In this document: positions 36,159 to 48,063 of the stretch, piece after piece
Numbering within the stretch: position 1 is the first letter of the stretch
How the letters are laid out: each line of letters starts with the position of its first letter
Origin: Aedes albopictus
Lineage: Eukaryota > Arthropoda > Insecta > Diptera > Culicidae
DNA: 64,000 nt
NCBI RefSeq assembly: GCF_035046485.1
Contig: NC_085138.1
Coordinates: 19,845,440-19,909,439 of the forward strand
Direction of reading: 5' to 3'
Position numbers and translations under genes: made by a program
Notes under the pieces: model-generated
The model's database searches: none
The model's input: only the letters and a program-made list of their open reading frames with translations
Told to the model about the DNA's origin: nothing

Positions 36159-37744
36159 CCTCCGTCGTTGTCGCCGTTGCCACCGTTACCACTAATGTTG
36201 TGAGAAGGCTAGGCCGTAACTTTGATCGGATCACTAGCCACTACACTAGCCTAGTAGAACGGAGTGTTTCAGCCATGCTGTGTAGTTACAGAGAAAAGTT
36301 TGCCAAATTTGTCGTACTCTACCCCCATCACCCAGTGATCGCCACGCGCGCGCAGTTACCGTACTCTCGTTTTTTTTTTCTTATTAATGTTTGTTTAAAT
36401 ATTTGTATTTATACTTGTAATCGAACATCCTGCTTAGAGGAGGTGTGTGAGTGTGTTTGGTAGTCAGTTAGTAGCCACTAGGGAAGACGCTCTTGAAGAA
36501 GACGCAAAAGAAACTCAAAATCTACGGTTTTTACGGAATCGAAAAAAAAAGAAAATTACCGACTCAGAGCCGGTATGATTCAGTCACGTAAAAGTTTATC
36601 GGCCATAGGGGTGCACGTGTCAATCAACTAAGGCATCATTCAGTCTCTCTCGAATGTTACGGATTGTTCACAGGTTCGGACCATTATTCGATGAACTGGT
36701 AGTTGTGACAGGTTGGTTCGGAAGTCATGTCTGACGTCACCGAATTGTTCTAAGCAATAGGATGATCCGAACCTGTACGCACACATTGGTCTCTCTCTCA
36801 CTCTCTGCTGTCACTCGAAAGGGAAAAAAACTATCGTTCGCGCGAGTGAATGCGTGTATGTGTGAGCTCTATTGCGTTCGAATGTGTATGTGTGAGCGCG
36901 CAATCGTTGCGGGTTCAAGGAGAAAGAGAAAGAAATCATCTGCAGAAAAGTTTCTTTGTTCACAGACGTAATCGTATTTACAAATACCTAACTGTTAAGA
37001 CTTCCTTTGATCAACTTCGTTTCCGGTTTTAGAAAGTAAACCAGCAAAATGCATTCCTTATTTGTTTGTAAGTTGTATCGTATACTCACATGTCATCGTT
37101 CGGTTTACTACTGTGCATCAATTGTTTACCCATAGATTGTTTACACCTTTTTTCATTCTTTCTCTTTCTCGTCGTGTCTCAAATTTAAGATAAAACAAAA
37201 CTAAATAGTGGTTTTAATAATGTATACTTCAGCAATATTGTGATATTCGTTGCCCGCGTTTTGGTGAGATTATGGATCAATTGAAATCTGTCTAATGCAC
37301 CGTATCAAAAGGTAACTTTAAAAGAAGAAAAAAAACTGTAAAAAAAACAACAAAGGTACTTTGCAGATGTCAAATCCAATTGTTGATCAGAAGCAATTGC
37401 ATCCAATGACTCAAGGAATGTTTTGCTGATGAGTTGAAAAGTCCCAGGGATACCCGGAGCAGTAGGCGTTGAAATGAACAAAAAGTCAAATTTTTATTAT
37501 ACAAAAATCACATGGTGGAACTGTCAAAATCAAGGGTTTCTTATGGAAGTGAGTAGGAAATCACTAAAACAATGCTCGCAGTGAAATCAAAACAATGAAG
37601 ATTTTTTCCAGCTTACACAAGTTAACAGTTTTCGAATAATGGGTCTTTGTTCGGTCTCCAGATAGTAGGCCAAATGACGAATGGCCAGATGGCCGAAAGA
37701 CATTTGATCGAATGAATATTTGGGATATTCCTCTTTCCTTGGTA

Positions 37745-38042
37745 CAGTAGACGTTCGATAACTGCAACATGTTTACGTTTCACTTACCGAATAAAATTCA
37801 GTCAGTAACTGCAACAGCTGACAGACGTCAAAGAACTGTCAATTGATGCGGAATGCAGCCAATGTGCATGCGGAAAACATCGCATTGCAGCAAAAGTGCA
37901 TGCGAAAAAAAACATCGCATCGCTGTTGACATTTCAATTTGACGGATAGCGGTGCGATAACTGCAAAATTATTGCACTTAGCGGACTTGCAGTTAAAAAG
38001 CAATGCAGTTACAGAGTTTGCACCGAGCGAACGTCTATACTG
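37745..38042. mobile_element. Pogo-type MITE with TA target duplication
   Basis: 298 bp. The left end CAGTAGACGTTCGATAACTG is mirrored by the right end GAACGTCTATACTG. TA flanks it at 37743-37744 and 38043-38044. Internal GCAATGCAGTTA/TAACTGCAA blocks pair as well. It is non-coding and lies in the Atf3 downstream region. Confidence 0.85.
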
Positions 38043-39980
38043 TAGTTCCTTCTGTAAATTCAGTAAAGTGTCTTCCTGCCATTTGTTACGCCAGCTGTAC
38101 GACAGTCATTCTAAGCCAATTACAGGTGCGTGTATTCGTGCAACTGTTGTTTTACATCTGTAAACAAATGCATACAATGATGCATCACGTGTAAAGGGCT
38201 ATGATGAACGTGATAATGAGGCTCAGCTTCTGCTGGGCGACCGAAGATTCTACGTCCGGCTTGTAAGTTTGACAGTTTACCATTGACCTTTTCATAGATG
38301 TTTAGCTTGTTTTATAGTTTCTAGAATGACAGTTCCGAGTAGGCGATTGTTTTCGCAGCGTAATAAACAAATGCAGCGACGGATCTGTTATATAAATACG
38401 AACAAATTTTTGACAGATTTTCTTGTTGACTTTCTGTGAAATTCCTAAAGAGTCTAAAGTTAGGCAGAATCTTTTGAGATTTTCTAGTCAAATCTTTGGC
38501 AAAACTTCTGATGAAAACCCGACAGAGTTTTTCGAGAAGTTTCTGTAGGAATGTTAATGCCTAAACGACCAAAAATGCTTCTTGTTTGGGAAAATTAGCT
38601 GGGAAATTCCACCAGTTATTTCCCCATGGATTACTTCAGGAACTCCTCTGGTTCCGACAAAAAATCTCTGAAGATCTGTTTCAGGAATACTCTCAAACGC
38701 CCTCCACGAACTTGTCCATGAGTTGTTCAACAAATTCCAACACATTTGTTCATGGATTCTGGATGCATTTCCTACAGGAAATTTATCCAAAAGCAAAAGC
38801 TATTTTTTTAAATCCCTTCAACAATTTCTACAAGATGCAATAAAAAACAAATTCTTGGCTCAACCGCGTGTGATACTTTGCGGAGCCGACATTAATTTTA
38901 AAGTGAAACATCACAGAAGTCAACAGTAATATGACAAGTTTCGGTTTGGAATCACTGGAAACTATAAAATTCAAAACAGAAGATTTAGATAGTAAAACAA
39001 TATGGAAATACAGCGCCTATTGTTTAATCATATTCAAATCTTTTCAATCATCAGCAAAAATCAGTGGCAAAGCCATTATTAACTAATGTAGCATTTTTCC
39101 TTCCCAATTCCTTATTTATGAAAACAAAGTTAAATATACATTTGTAAGCGAAAACAATTTAAGCTAACCCCTAGTTTTCTTTACATTTATTTCTTTAAGT
39201 TTTAAAGCTAAAATGTAACTCCCTTTAAGAAACGCTTAACCTGCTACTACTACTATTTTTTATCGTTCACTATAGACACAAAAATATTAAGAACAAATGA
39301 AAGTTGATAAAAAAACAAAACAAATGTATATTATCGTCTGCTCTAGAAGTAATATATGTTTAAGAAAAGGTATTTTTTATAAAAAAAAACTGAATAAACA
39401 CAAAACAATCTCTAGTTGTTAGATGAAACCTTTGCCTCTCGAGACGCAAACGTCGTTCTCCCCGAATGAAAAAAATCGGAGACCCAGCGCCACAACATGA
39501 CCCCGATTCATGGAATTCAAAATTATACTGCTCAGCAGCGATAATGACAGTCAAAGGTGGCCTTGGAAAGCCTTCCGCCGTATTTTTCATCCGGGGAGAT
39601 TCGCCTCCGCAGTGAACCAGCTAATGAACACAACAGCGCAAACCATATGACCAATTAAAATGCAATCAAGTTAGTCAGCTTAGCTCTTCGGAATCGGGCC
39701 TGATGGATGTGATGTTCAAATATTTGAACGGATTTGCGAACGGAAGAACACGGAAATCAATTGTGCTTTATAGATATTATACAAACTACAAGTCGTGGAG
39801 CTTAATTATTTTCATATACAACAGATACGAAGCCTGAAGTAGGTGTAAAAAAGTTGGAAGTTGCACAGCAATCGAATGCATCATCACAGAAAAAAAAAAA
39901 CAGCAGTGGGCGATGATATGCTAAGGATGTTAACTCGTGAACATTTTGTTTTCGTTTTACCTTTTCCAATTGGAAATTTT

Positions 39981-40124
39981 CCGAATTCAACGTCTCCAGT
40001 AATGTACACCTCTAGGGATGTTTAGTTTACAAAAAAAAAGGAATCAATTACTTGTGTGTAATTAATTTCTTTTTTGTAAATTGAACATCTCAGGGGTGTA
40101 CATTACTCGAGACGTTCAATTCGG
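39981..40124. mobile_element. Foldback element, 144 bp
   Basis: The left half, starting CCGAATTCAACGTCTCCAGT, is complementary to the right half, ending CGAGACGTTCAATTCGG. The AATGTACACCTC/GGGGTGTACATT and TTTACAAAAAA/TTTTTTGTAAA blocks also pair. If transcribed, it would form a long hairpin. Confidence 0.85.
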
Positions 40125-41745
40125 AAAGTATAAATTCAAAAGTATAAATTCTGTTAGTTTGACGAATTACATCCAATCGGTTACTATGGCAACCAGGACG
40201 CAATCGTATTTTGCCACAAAAATACTAGTCATCATACAATCACAACACAGCATTTAGTAATCACCTAGCCGAAAAAAGACCATCGTGCTGACAATCGCCC
40301 ACTTCTAATTATCTCTCTCTCCTACTCTTACTATCTTCCTCTCAATCATCGTCGCCCGCCATTTTTGTAACGCATCGTTACATCGCAAAGCCTGCTTCCA
40401 TGTTGTAACACGCGCCACAAAAGCAACAACAACAATGAACTGTACCAGACACAAACAATAGGACGCAATGACAAAATGACTACCACTAGTGAAAGGAACA
40501 CTAAGAAGAAAATGCCTTCCTATTTTGAGTAATAGGTTATAATGCATGTTAGTACAGAAAACTAAGCAAAAAAAAAAACAAGTTATTCCTCTTGAGAAGA
40601 TATATACAAGAAAAAAAAAAATAAAACAATGTTATATTGTTAAGACACAATTTTAAATACGAAGAAAAACACTGCTTAAATCGAAATCGGAGCCTTATAT
40701 TAGATTGTTGTAGAGCTTAATGACCAAAACCGAAGCAAAACCAATACATTGAAAAAGTCTCTTGTTGTAGAATTGCGCCCATCAAACAAAACAATCGTCA
40801 CACGAATATTAGTTCCATTTTACCCCGGTGTCAAAACGGAAGCTTTTAATATTTGCCAGATCCGCGCGCCCCCCGCCTCGATTGGTTTGTGACCCCTCGT
40901 GTATCGAAGTGCCATCTACTGGAGAGCAAGCGGAAGAACCGTTCGTGTCCGTCACGAACAGTCAACGGTTGCTCTGACAGTTTTTAAATTCTTATTTTTA
41001 TTCGACTCTGGGCGGAGGAGTTCAACCAGGCAAGGACCAACGGCCGGTCGAGTTTTAACGAGATTTGTTTGATTTTGTTTTTAATTTTCCAAACGACTTT
41101 TACAGACGAAAATACGAAACTACTTTGTACCTGTGCCGGCGTCGTCTTTTATTGATTTATAAATATGATTCATGAACCAACACATCAATGACATTTTGAA
41201 TACTAACAACGTCTTTTTTTTGCTAGTTAGGTTAAATTTTCCTATGTTTCTGTTCAATGAAAAACCTTTTACATCACCCGCATAGATACAAACAAATGCG
41301 CAGTAGATTTTAGGTTTGATAGATCCGTAGATCGTAACATAACTTTTCATCTATACAAGGGTACTGCAAATACTAAATAAAAAACAATCAAAGCGAAAAA
41401 CGAATACCAGAACAAACTAGGAAAAATCTAATTCTATGAAAAATCACAGTGCTATACATATTTACCTTTAACCTAAAAAGAAGAGCAAAGTAAACCATTG
41501 TTGAACGGAATAAGAACTAAAAGTGTTGCCTGTAAGCTAAGCGATGGCGTGGAAAACAGAACGTATTTGAACCTTGTGAGAACAAAAAAAAGCCGAAAGC
41601 TGTAAAACATCACACGATGAACGAAAACAAAACCTAAAGCATTAAATGAGAAAATAAACATCGAAAAAACTAAACGGTGCAATTATTCATTTATTGCATA
41701 AAAACCTTCGAAAAAGAAACCGGTGATTTCCAGTCAGTCCCGTCC

Positions 41746-42660
41746 CGCTCCATCGCATGTCGTCGTTGTTCCTCTCGCCAACTTTGCTGTAATGCAGACA
41801 TGATCTGAAATTCAGTCCTGTTTATCGCGTGCTTGAAGTTCACCTCTTCGTGTACTCTGGTAATTCACTAAGACGAATTCGGAATCAGCTGATGAATCTA
41901 GCTGCTATTTGTAGCATTGTCCTACTGCTGTTGCTACCGCACTTGGTTCCTCTTATGCCTTGGTCCCTGTAGAACTTGCTATCTTTCTCCAGTAGAAGGC
42001 ATATAAGCATCATCTCAAATCATCATAAGGATTATTTCGGCCTAAACTACGGTGCAGCTGGGCTCAATTTCTCTTCAGTCTTCAATGCCAATAATCACAT
42101 TGAATCTGCCAGTAACCGCCTCTTGCTGCTGCTGATCGCAGGGTTGTAGAAAATGATCCGAGAAAGCGCTGAGAGCACCTCCGTGGCCTTCTTGCAGACA
42201 CATAGTCGGCATGTCTGTTGAAGTTCAGCCGATCGTCCGACATCACTTCCAAGCGCCTAACTTCGCGGTGACTCGGGATTCACCGATCACAAGAAGTATC
42301 ACGTTCGCCGCAAAACCATCATTTTCCACTCTAGAAAGGCTCATCTTTAGATTTTCGTCGTGCACGGCATTCCAGAAGGTTGGAGACAAAAAGATCCCTG
42401 TAGAACGTCCGTTATAGTGGCCACACTTTTTTCTATGTTAGCCTTGTGGTAGAGATCGTCAATACAGGCCTTCTAGCTGAAGACCCTGATTGCTTTGTTC
42501 AGTGCAGCTCTTACTGCTATGTACGGTAACCTTTGTTGTTCTTCCCTTCTACCGCTTTCACTGCCATCTGCCCACTCCCACAGAATCCTTTTTCCACCTT
42601 GAACGCGTTGGTTGCATCATACGCTCAGGATAGAGTCGCTATCAGTTTGTCTACGCTAAG
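41746..42660 (-). pseudogene. R1-like LINE reverse-transcriptase debris
   Basis: The minus strand over about 42420-42030 reads, across frameshifts, LEVMSDDRLNFNRHADYV, then words like ARGGYWQ. This matches the post-YADD region of R1/Loa-type LINEs, where LGVxxDDRLxFxxHVxYxxxKA is typical. Frames are broken throughout. 42420-42660 has no assignable domain. Confidence 0.5.
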
Positions 42661-42832
42661 AATTAAAGTTCGCTGTCTTCAACCTCCACTCGATAAGTTG
42701 TGTTCCACTTGTCTTCATCTACGTTCTGCCACCAATAAATATGGTACCGGATCACTTGATGGTCACTGTATTTCAGTTTAAGGGCACCGTTATAGTAACG
42801 CGTGAGAGTGTGCGAAGCCGAAAAGCAGAATA

Positions 42833-43066
42833 TCAATAACAACAAATCCTTTGGACTGTGCTGGTGCTACCTTGTTTGGCGATATCTACGTTCAAATTTG
42901 TCAGAATATCATTTGGACGCACGTGGTTTAGCGTTATGTCGCTGTCTCCCATGATTTGGAGTGCCACGATAAGACGGTCGTATGCATATGACAGCGTTCC
43001 GAACAGTGATACCACCTTATCCGCATTCGACAGCTTCTCATCAGTAGCACGTAGTTGGTGGAACAA
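42833..43066 (-). pseudogene. Copia gag (UBN2-like) remnant
   Basis: A 77-codon frame with LSNADKVVSLFGTLSYAYD and TLNHVRPNDILTNL. It resembles the copia gag helical region, where a leaf such as LPxSYDxL follows the KVxxLLxSLP motif. It sits downstream of an RNase H remnant, so it belongs to another element or a rearranged one. Confidence 0.6.
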
Positions 43067-43077
43067 ATTTCAAATGC

Positions 43078-43296
43078 TAGGGAATCGCGCCACTTGGGCG
43101 GAGGCTTCTATATTCGTCTGTTTTCCACTATAACTCAGTCAAATTTGAATCAATTGACACAACTTTTGGAATGTGGTGAGATAGGTTTAGTATCTACCCG
43201 TGTACAACATTACAAGTCAATTGGTTCAAAATTGACTGAGTTATAGTTGAAAACAGACGAATATAGAAGCTACCGCCCAAGTAGCGCGATACCCTA
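43078..43296. mobile_element. TA-flanked foldback MITE, copy 2
   Basis: 219 bp with inverted ends: GGGAATCGCGCCACTTGGGC on the left and GCCCAAGTAGCGCGATACCC on the right, flanked by TA. CTTCTATATTCGTCTGTTTT and its complement form the next block. Same family as 15156-15373. It abuts the end of the copia RNase H remnant and supplies its stop codon. Confidence 0.88.
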
Positions 43297-43690
43297 CAAC
43301 AGTGATTTAGTCATCATATCCGCAATCATATGTTCGGTTGCCAAAAACTGCGGTTCAATGACTCCATCCTGTTTTAGTTGTCGGTAGAAATAGTACTTGG
43401 TTTCAATATGTTTTGATCTGCTACTGCTGTTGATGCTACAGGAACTTAGTTGCGTGATACAGCTCTGGTTATCTTCGTTCACTTTCACTGATAACGTAGT
43501 TTTTATTCCAAGGTCGTCAAGTATACGAAGTATCCAATTCAGTTTCTTGCAGCATTCAGCTATAGCTACATATTCCAGTACTGCTTAGGATAACATTGTC
43601 CTGTTTCTTGGCGTTCCATGTAATCATTTTTTCTGTATCCACAAAAAACTTCGAGCTTAGACGAATCCTGTCCTGATTGTAAGAGGACTC
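43297..43690 (-). pseudogene. Copia RNase H C-terminal remnant
   Basis: The minus strand reads MITWNAKKQDNVILSST, then after a +1 shift VAIAECCKKLNWILRILDDL, then VNEDNQSCITQLSS and RSKHIETKYYFYRQL, and ends ADMMTKSLL. This is the copia RNase H end, alignable to residues about 1183-1287 of the intact element. It is separated from its upstream part (45660-46130) by a LINE insertion. Confidence 0.8.
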
Positions 43691-43696
43691 AATATT

Positions 43697-45655
43697 GATA
43701 CTTACCTTACTTAACGGTCAGGCTAAGGCCGGGGTGGCCTCTGCTGTACATAGTAGCCGCCTCCATTCCACTCGGTCCATGGTTGTTTGTCTCCAGTTCC
43801 GCACTCTGCGTATGGCCCGCAGATCGTCCTCCACTTGGTCGATCCACCTAGCTCGCTGCGCTCCACGTCTTCTTGTACCGGTCGGATGACTCTCGAGAAC
43901 CATTTTAGTCGGGTTGCTATCCGACATCCTGATGACGTGACCCGCCCACCGAAGCCTCCCGATTTTCGCGGTATGGACGATGGTTGGTTGTCTCAGCAGC
44001 TGATGCAGCTCCTGGTTCATTCGCCTTCTCCAAGTCCCGTCTTCCATCTGCACTCCGCCGTAGATGGTACGCAACACCTTCCGTTCGAAAACTCCAAGGG
44101 CGCGTTGGTCCTCTGCACGTAGGGTCCATGTTTCGTGCCCATAGAGGACACGCGTTTGTAGATAGTTAACTTCGTGTTACGGCGAACTTTATTCGATCGT
44201 AGAGTTTTGCGGAGTCCAAAGTAAGCACGATTTCCTGCCACAATGCGCCTCTGAATTTCTCTGCTGGTGTCGTTGTCGGCGGTCACCAGTGAGCCCAAGT
44301 ACACGAATTCTTCAACCGCCTCGATATGAATTCGGGGTGGCGGGCGCGGTGATTCCTCCCTGGAGCCCTTTGCCATCATGTACTTTGTCTTCGACACATT
44401 AATGACTAATCCGATTCGCCTGGCTTCACTCTTTAGTCGGATGTACGTTTCCGCTATCGTTTCAAATTTACGAGCTATAATATCAATATCATCAGCGAAA
44501 CCAAGCAGCTGAACGGACTTCGTGAAATTCCACTCGTGTTTTACTCCGCTCACCTAATTACACCTTCTAACGCAATGTTGAACAGCAAGCACGAAAGACC
44601 ATCAACTTGCCTTAACCCTCTGCGAGATTCGAAGGGACTCGAGAGTGTCCCTGATAATCGAACTACGCACATCACTCGATCTATCGTCGCCTTGATCAAT
44701 CGTATCAGTTTATCCGGGAATTCATATTTGTGCATAATCTGCCATAGCTGTTCTCGATCATACGCCATCCTCTATCATACGCCGATTTGAAATTCATGAA
44801 CAAGTGATGTGTGGGCACGTTGTATTCGCGGCATTTCTGCAACACCTGGCGGATGGCGAACATCTGGTCCGTTGTAGCGCGTTCACCCATAAATCCAGCC
44901 TGATATTGCCCCACGAACTCTCTTGCAATCGGTGATAGATGGCGGCATAAAATTTGAGAGAGTATCTTGTAGGCAGCACTCAGTAGTGTGATCGCGCGGT
45001 AGTTCCCGCAATCCAACTTGTCGCCCTTTTTGTAGATGGGACACACGATACCTTCCATCCATTCCTCCGGTAATACTTCCTTCTCCCAAATCTCTCACCA
45101 GTGCTTCTCCACCGTATTTTAGAAGCTCGCTTGATAGTTGATCTGCTCCAGCGGCTTTGTTGTTTTTCAACCGGCCAACCCCCTCCTCAATCTCTTGGAG
45201 GTCAGGGGCCGAAAGTGTCTGGTCCTGTGCACATACTCCTAGATCAGTTACCACGCCACCTTCGATACTTGCAACGTCGCCATTGAGGTGCTCATCGTAA
45301 TGCTGCCGCCACCTCTCGACCACCTCACGCTCGCTCGTGAGAATATTCCCGTGATTATCTCGGCACATGTCGGCTTGTGACACACAAAGCCTCTGCGCGA
45401 GCGGTTCAGCTTCTAGTAGAACTTTCGCGTGTCCTTAGCGCGGTACAGCTCTTCCATCGCTTCGCGATCTCGTTCTTCCTGCTGGCGCTTTTTCATCCGG
45501 AAGACTGAGTTCTGCCTGTTCCGCGCCTGTTTGTAACGTGCCTCATTCGCTCTCGTACGGTGTTGCAGCATTCTCGCCCATGCTGCATTCTTCTCGTTTT
45601 TCAACTGTTCACATTCGCCGTCGTACCAGTCGTTTCTGTGATTCGGAGTCGCGAA
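43697..45655 (-). mobile_element. 5'-truncated LINE inserted in a copia remnant
   Basis: The minus strand encodes, with frameshifts, a pre-RT segment (45604-45413), then VVERWRQHYDEHLNGD and NNKAAGADQLSSELLKYGG. RT motifs follow: GNYRAITLLSAAYKILSQIL, YQAGFMGERATTDQ, FADDIDIIARKF. The C-terminal end carries GRLRWAGHVIRMSDSNP. Several frame breaks show that it is inactive. No endonuclease remains. The 3' end reads TAAGTAAGGTAAG. I do not assign a clade. Confidence 0.85.
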
Positions 45656-45659
45656 GCCT

Positions 45660-46130
45660 AGTGCTGGTTCCTTTTAAATACCGAAGTACTCTTTTCGCTT
45701 CAACCCAGTCAGCTTGAGAGGGAGTACTGGTCTTGCTTCTTAGGATGGATTCAGCAACCGATATGCCTGGTCTGGTATTAACAGATAATATAGCAATCCA
45801 CCAATCAGACTTGAACTGGTGATTATTCGGCAACGCTTCAGTATTCTCCTCCTTTGGCGCTGTATGTCCGGGATCAAGGGGTATTTTCGGCATCTTGCAA
45901 TCCAAAACGTGACAGCAGCTTTTGTATGTACACTTTCTGGTTCAGTGACACACCTTCGTAGGTCCGGGTTACTCAAATTTCAAGAAAATGTCTGATGTCT
46001 CTTAAAGACATAACCTTGAAATGGTTGTTCAGATTCCTAACAATGGTTTCATATTCCTCCTCCAAATTGCAGGCAACTACCAAGTCGTCAACGTACACGG
46101 CAATGTATGACATCGTCCCGCCTTTTTAGT
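45660..46130 (-). pseudogene. Copia reverse transcriptase/RNase H linker remnant
   Basis: The minus strand reads AVYVDDLVVACNLEEEYE, then HFKVMSLRDIRHFLEI followed by a stop. A second frame holds PLDPGHTAPKEENTEALPNN and PSQADWVEAKRVLRYLKG. These align to residues about 990-1135 of the intact copia at 48051-51983. A LINE begins right after RVLRYLKGTSTR. Confidence 0.8.
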
Positions 46131-47091
46131 CTAGTGGAAACGTGGGGGTGAAGGGTATAGTGCGAAGAACTTCCACGTTGCTAGCATTGACACCTGCATT
46201 ACTCACCTAGATGAAGTCCCGGTTTCCCATACCCCATGCCTGTGATCATTCTCTATTGGTTAACGCGAGCGTCCTTATGTTTCTTGGAGCCGCCGGGTCT
46301 AACATCTACTGGCGATGCCCTTGGCCACTTCGGCAAGAAGAAGAATGTAGTTTGCAGTCTTTGGTGAATACTTTCAAGCAAACTGACTTCTTCCGCAGTT
46401 GTATTGGCTTGTATCCTTCTCGCTTCCCGTACGATTGGCCTCACCGGAAGTATTGGCTACTGATAGGTCCTCCAGCTTTTTGTAACTGCCGTTCCAAGAG
46501 TCCCTAGGATTTTGAACAACAACGCTTTGATGTGCTTGCTTCTTTTATCACATTGCCTACATATTCGTGCAGCTTGTCTACCAGCTTGTTCGCTGCTCCT
46601 ATAAGGCAATCTAGCGTTTATCACCCTTCTCTCTCAAGTAGACACAGAAGATAGCAATGTTTTGTTTAATGTTTTCATACGAAAACGTTTCCGTATGAAA
46701 ACAAACCTATGCTCGTCGGGAGCGAAACAGAGAAAGGTGATCAAACGTCAGATAGTCTTATTCTTATTAGTTTTGATACCCTCGACCATGCGATGTATAC
46801 TGCTGGCACAGAACAGATGTGTATCTTCGAACAAATGTGAAGTTTCGTGGTGGAAGTCATGAAACTATCACTCGGAAAACTAGATTGGAAAGAATTTGTA
46901 TGGGAAAATAAAAAATTATCAAAGCGTGCTACGCCGCCTCCCTATGCTCGCTGCAGGCTAAAGCTTGACTTCCACCACCAGGTTCGCTAGTGTTGAGCTA
47001 CCAAACGGGCAGTGCTTTTCGAAACGAAGATTCACCCCCGTGCTGCTGGATTTGCCACTCCTGCTCCTTTTTGTTGCTGTACAGGTCGGAC
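46131..47091. other. Transposon debris and unassigned sequence
   Basis: 46210-46500 holds a minus-strand frame (PIVREARRIQANTTAEE) that I cannot place; it may be more of the copia. A short hairpin, GTTTTCATACGAAAAC/GTTTCCGTATGAAAAC, lies at 46671-46702. CGTGGTGGAAGTCAT near 46845 is inverted at ACTTCCACCACC near 46972, possibly MITE ends. Confidence 0.4.
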
Positions 47092-47523
47092 TCGATTATC
47101 CGGGTGACTCCGAAAAAAAATCACCCCGGATAATCGAATTTCCGGATAATCGAGCCAAACATTTTTTATTTTATTTTTAAGATTTATCAATCAAAAACAG
47201 TTCGATAAACATAGAAGCAAGCTTGTATGATGTTATAGTCCTTAAACTCAACGGCTGGCATGATTATAATCATATTTGTTAAGAGTGGATTTTTTGCCGA
47301 AAAATCTGCATAATAAAAATAATTCTCAAATAGGCTGAATCTGATTTATGGGTGTTGCATTTGACATTTGCTACATCTTTTGACATATTGCCATCTAAAA
47401 TTGAGCAAACACAACGAAAAAATATTTGATCCCCGGATAATCGAGCCATTTTTTCCGGATAATCGAGCCCCGGATAATCGGGCCCCCGGTTAATTGAACC
47501 CCCGGATAATCGAGTCCGACCTG
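47092..47523. mobile_element. Pogo/Tigger-type MITE with TA target duplication
   Basis: 432 bp. The left end CAGGTCGGACTCGATTATCC is exactly mirrored by the right end GGATAATCGAGTCCGACCTG. TA flanks it at 47090-47091 and 47524-47525. Several internal CCGGATAATCGAGCC copies lie near each end. No transposase frame is present. Confidence 0.95.
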
Positions 47524-47841
47524 TATGATTGTCTATAATTCCGAGTCCCCTCTGCATCGCTATCATTATTCGTTATACATAGTCGCCTTCGTGATTCCTT
47601 GGTTGATATATGCACAAGGAAGCCAAGAAGGTAAAGGTTGAACACGTTACTTCATGGGGTCCGGTCTAAAGCTTTGTCTATAGGGCACCGCACTGTTTTG
47701 ATTTTGTATGGGATTTTGACGTTTCGTGGCCTTGTTGTTTACAAAATGTCTGTAAGAGTGAAAGAGAAGGAGATAATTTCATGCACTGCCCTATAGCCAG
47801 ATCATGTTAATAGTAGTTTACGCAACAAGGTGCAGAATAAA
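47524..47841. other. Unassigned sequence, no gene seen
   Basis: About 320 bp between the pogo-type MITE and the hairpin next to the copia. No repeat structure or coding domain was identified. It ends in ACAAGGTGCAGAATAAAG, which is similar to the inverse of the sequence on the far side of the copia (GAGTTCTGCACCGAG). Confidence 0.5.
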
Positions 47842-47918
47842 GATTTTTACAGCACGAGTTGTACACTTATCCAACGAGGCTTGCCAGTTGGATAACTACG
47901 ACGAGTGCTGTAAAAATT
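47842..47918. mobile_element. Short foldback next to the copia insertion
   Basis: ATTTTTACAGCACGAG on the left pairs with GAGTGCTGTAAAAAT on the right. Inside, TTATCCAACGAGG pairs with CAGTTGGATAA. The copia element lies 2 nt beyond its right end. Confidence 0.7.
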
Positions 47919-47920
47919 AT

Positions 47921-48063
47921 TGGGATCTGCCGTAGATCGGATAGTTGAATAAGAACAACTGTTCGGTTCAAAGGTTGGGAACTAACTAACAGAAATATTT
48001 TATTGTATGTCAAAGTACAAAATATCATGGCCTTCTTGTTCATCAAGCGCCTACTCTCCAACA
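47921..48063 (-). repeat. 3' LTR of the copia element
   Basis: 143 bp. On the minus strand it starts TGTTGGAGAGTAGG and ends CGGCAGATCCCA. It is identical to 52041-52183. The gag-pol stop codon (TAG at 48053-48051) lies inside it. AATAAA near its middle on the minus strand can serve polyadenylation. Confidence 0.97.

Larger units (their letters stand above)
36159..41745 (+). other. Atf3: Atf3 3' UTR and downstream region
   Basis: AT-rich, non-coding, with many A-runs. AATAAA signals occur at about 38363, 38846, 39392, 40619, 41373 and 41654, so the transcript end cannot be fixed. Contains (CT)n at 36790-36806, a MITE at 37745-38042, minisatellite-like words at 38450-38850 and a hairpin element at 39981-40124. 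The UTR may extend several kilobases or stop before the MITE. Confidence 0.5.

Noticed and set aside
35930..36463. 177-codon frame overlapping Atf3
   Set aside because: Alternate-frame reading of the CAG-rich Atf3 C-terminus, with no independent support.
46253..46444. 63-codon minus-strand frame next to copia debris
   Set aside because: Could not be matched to any copia or BEL domain and is short, so it is not called as a gene.
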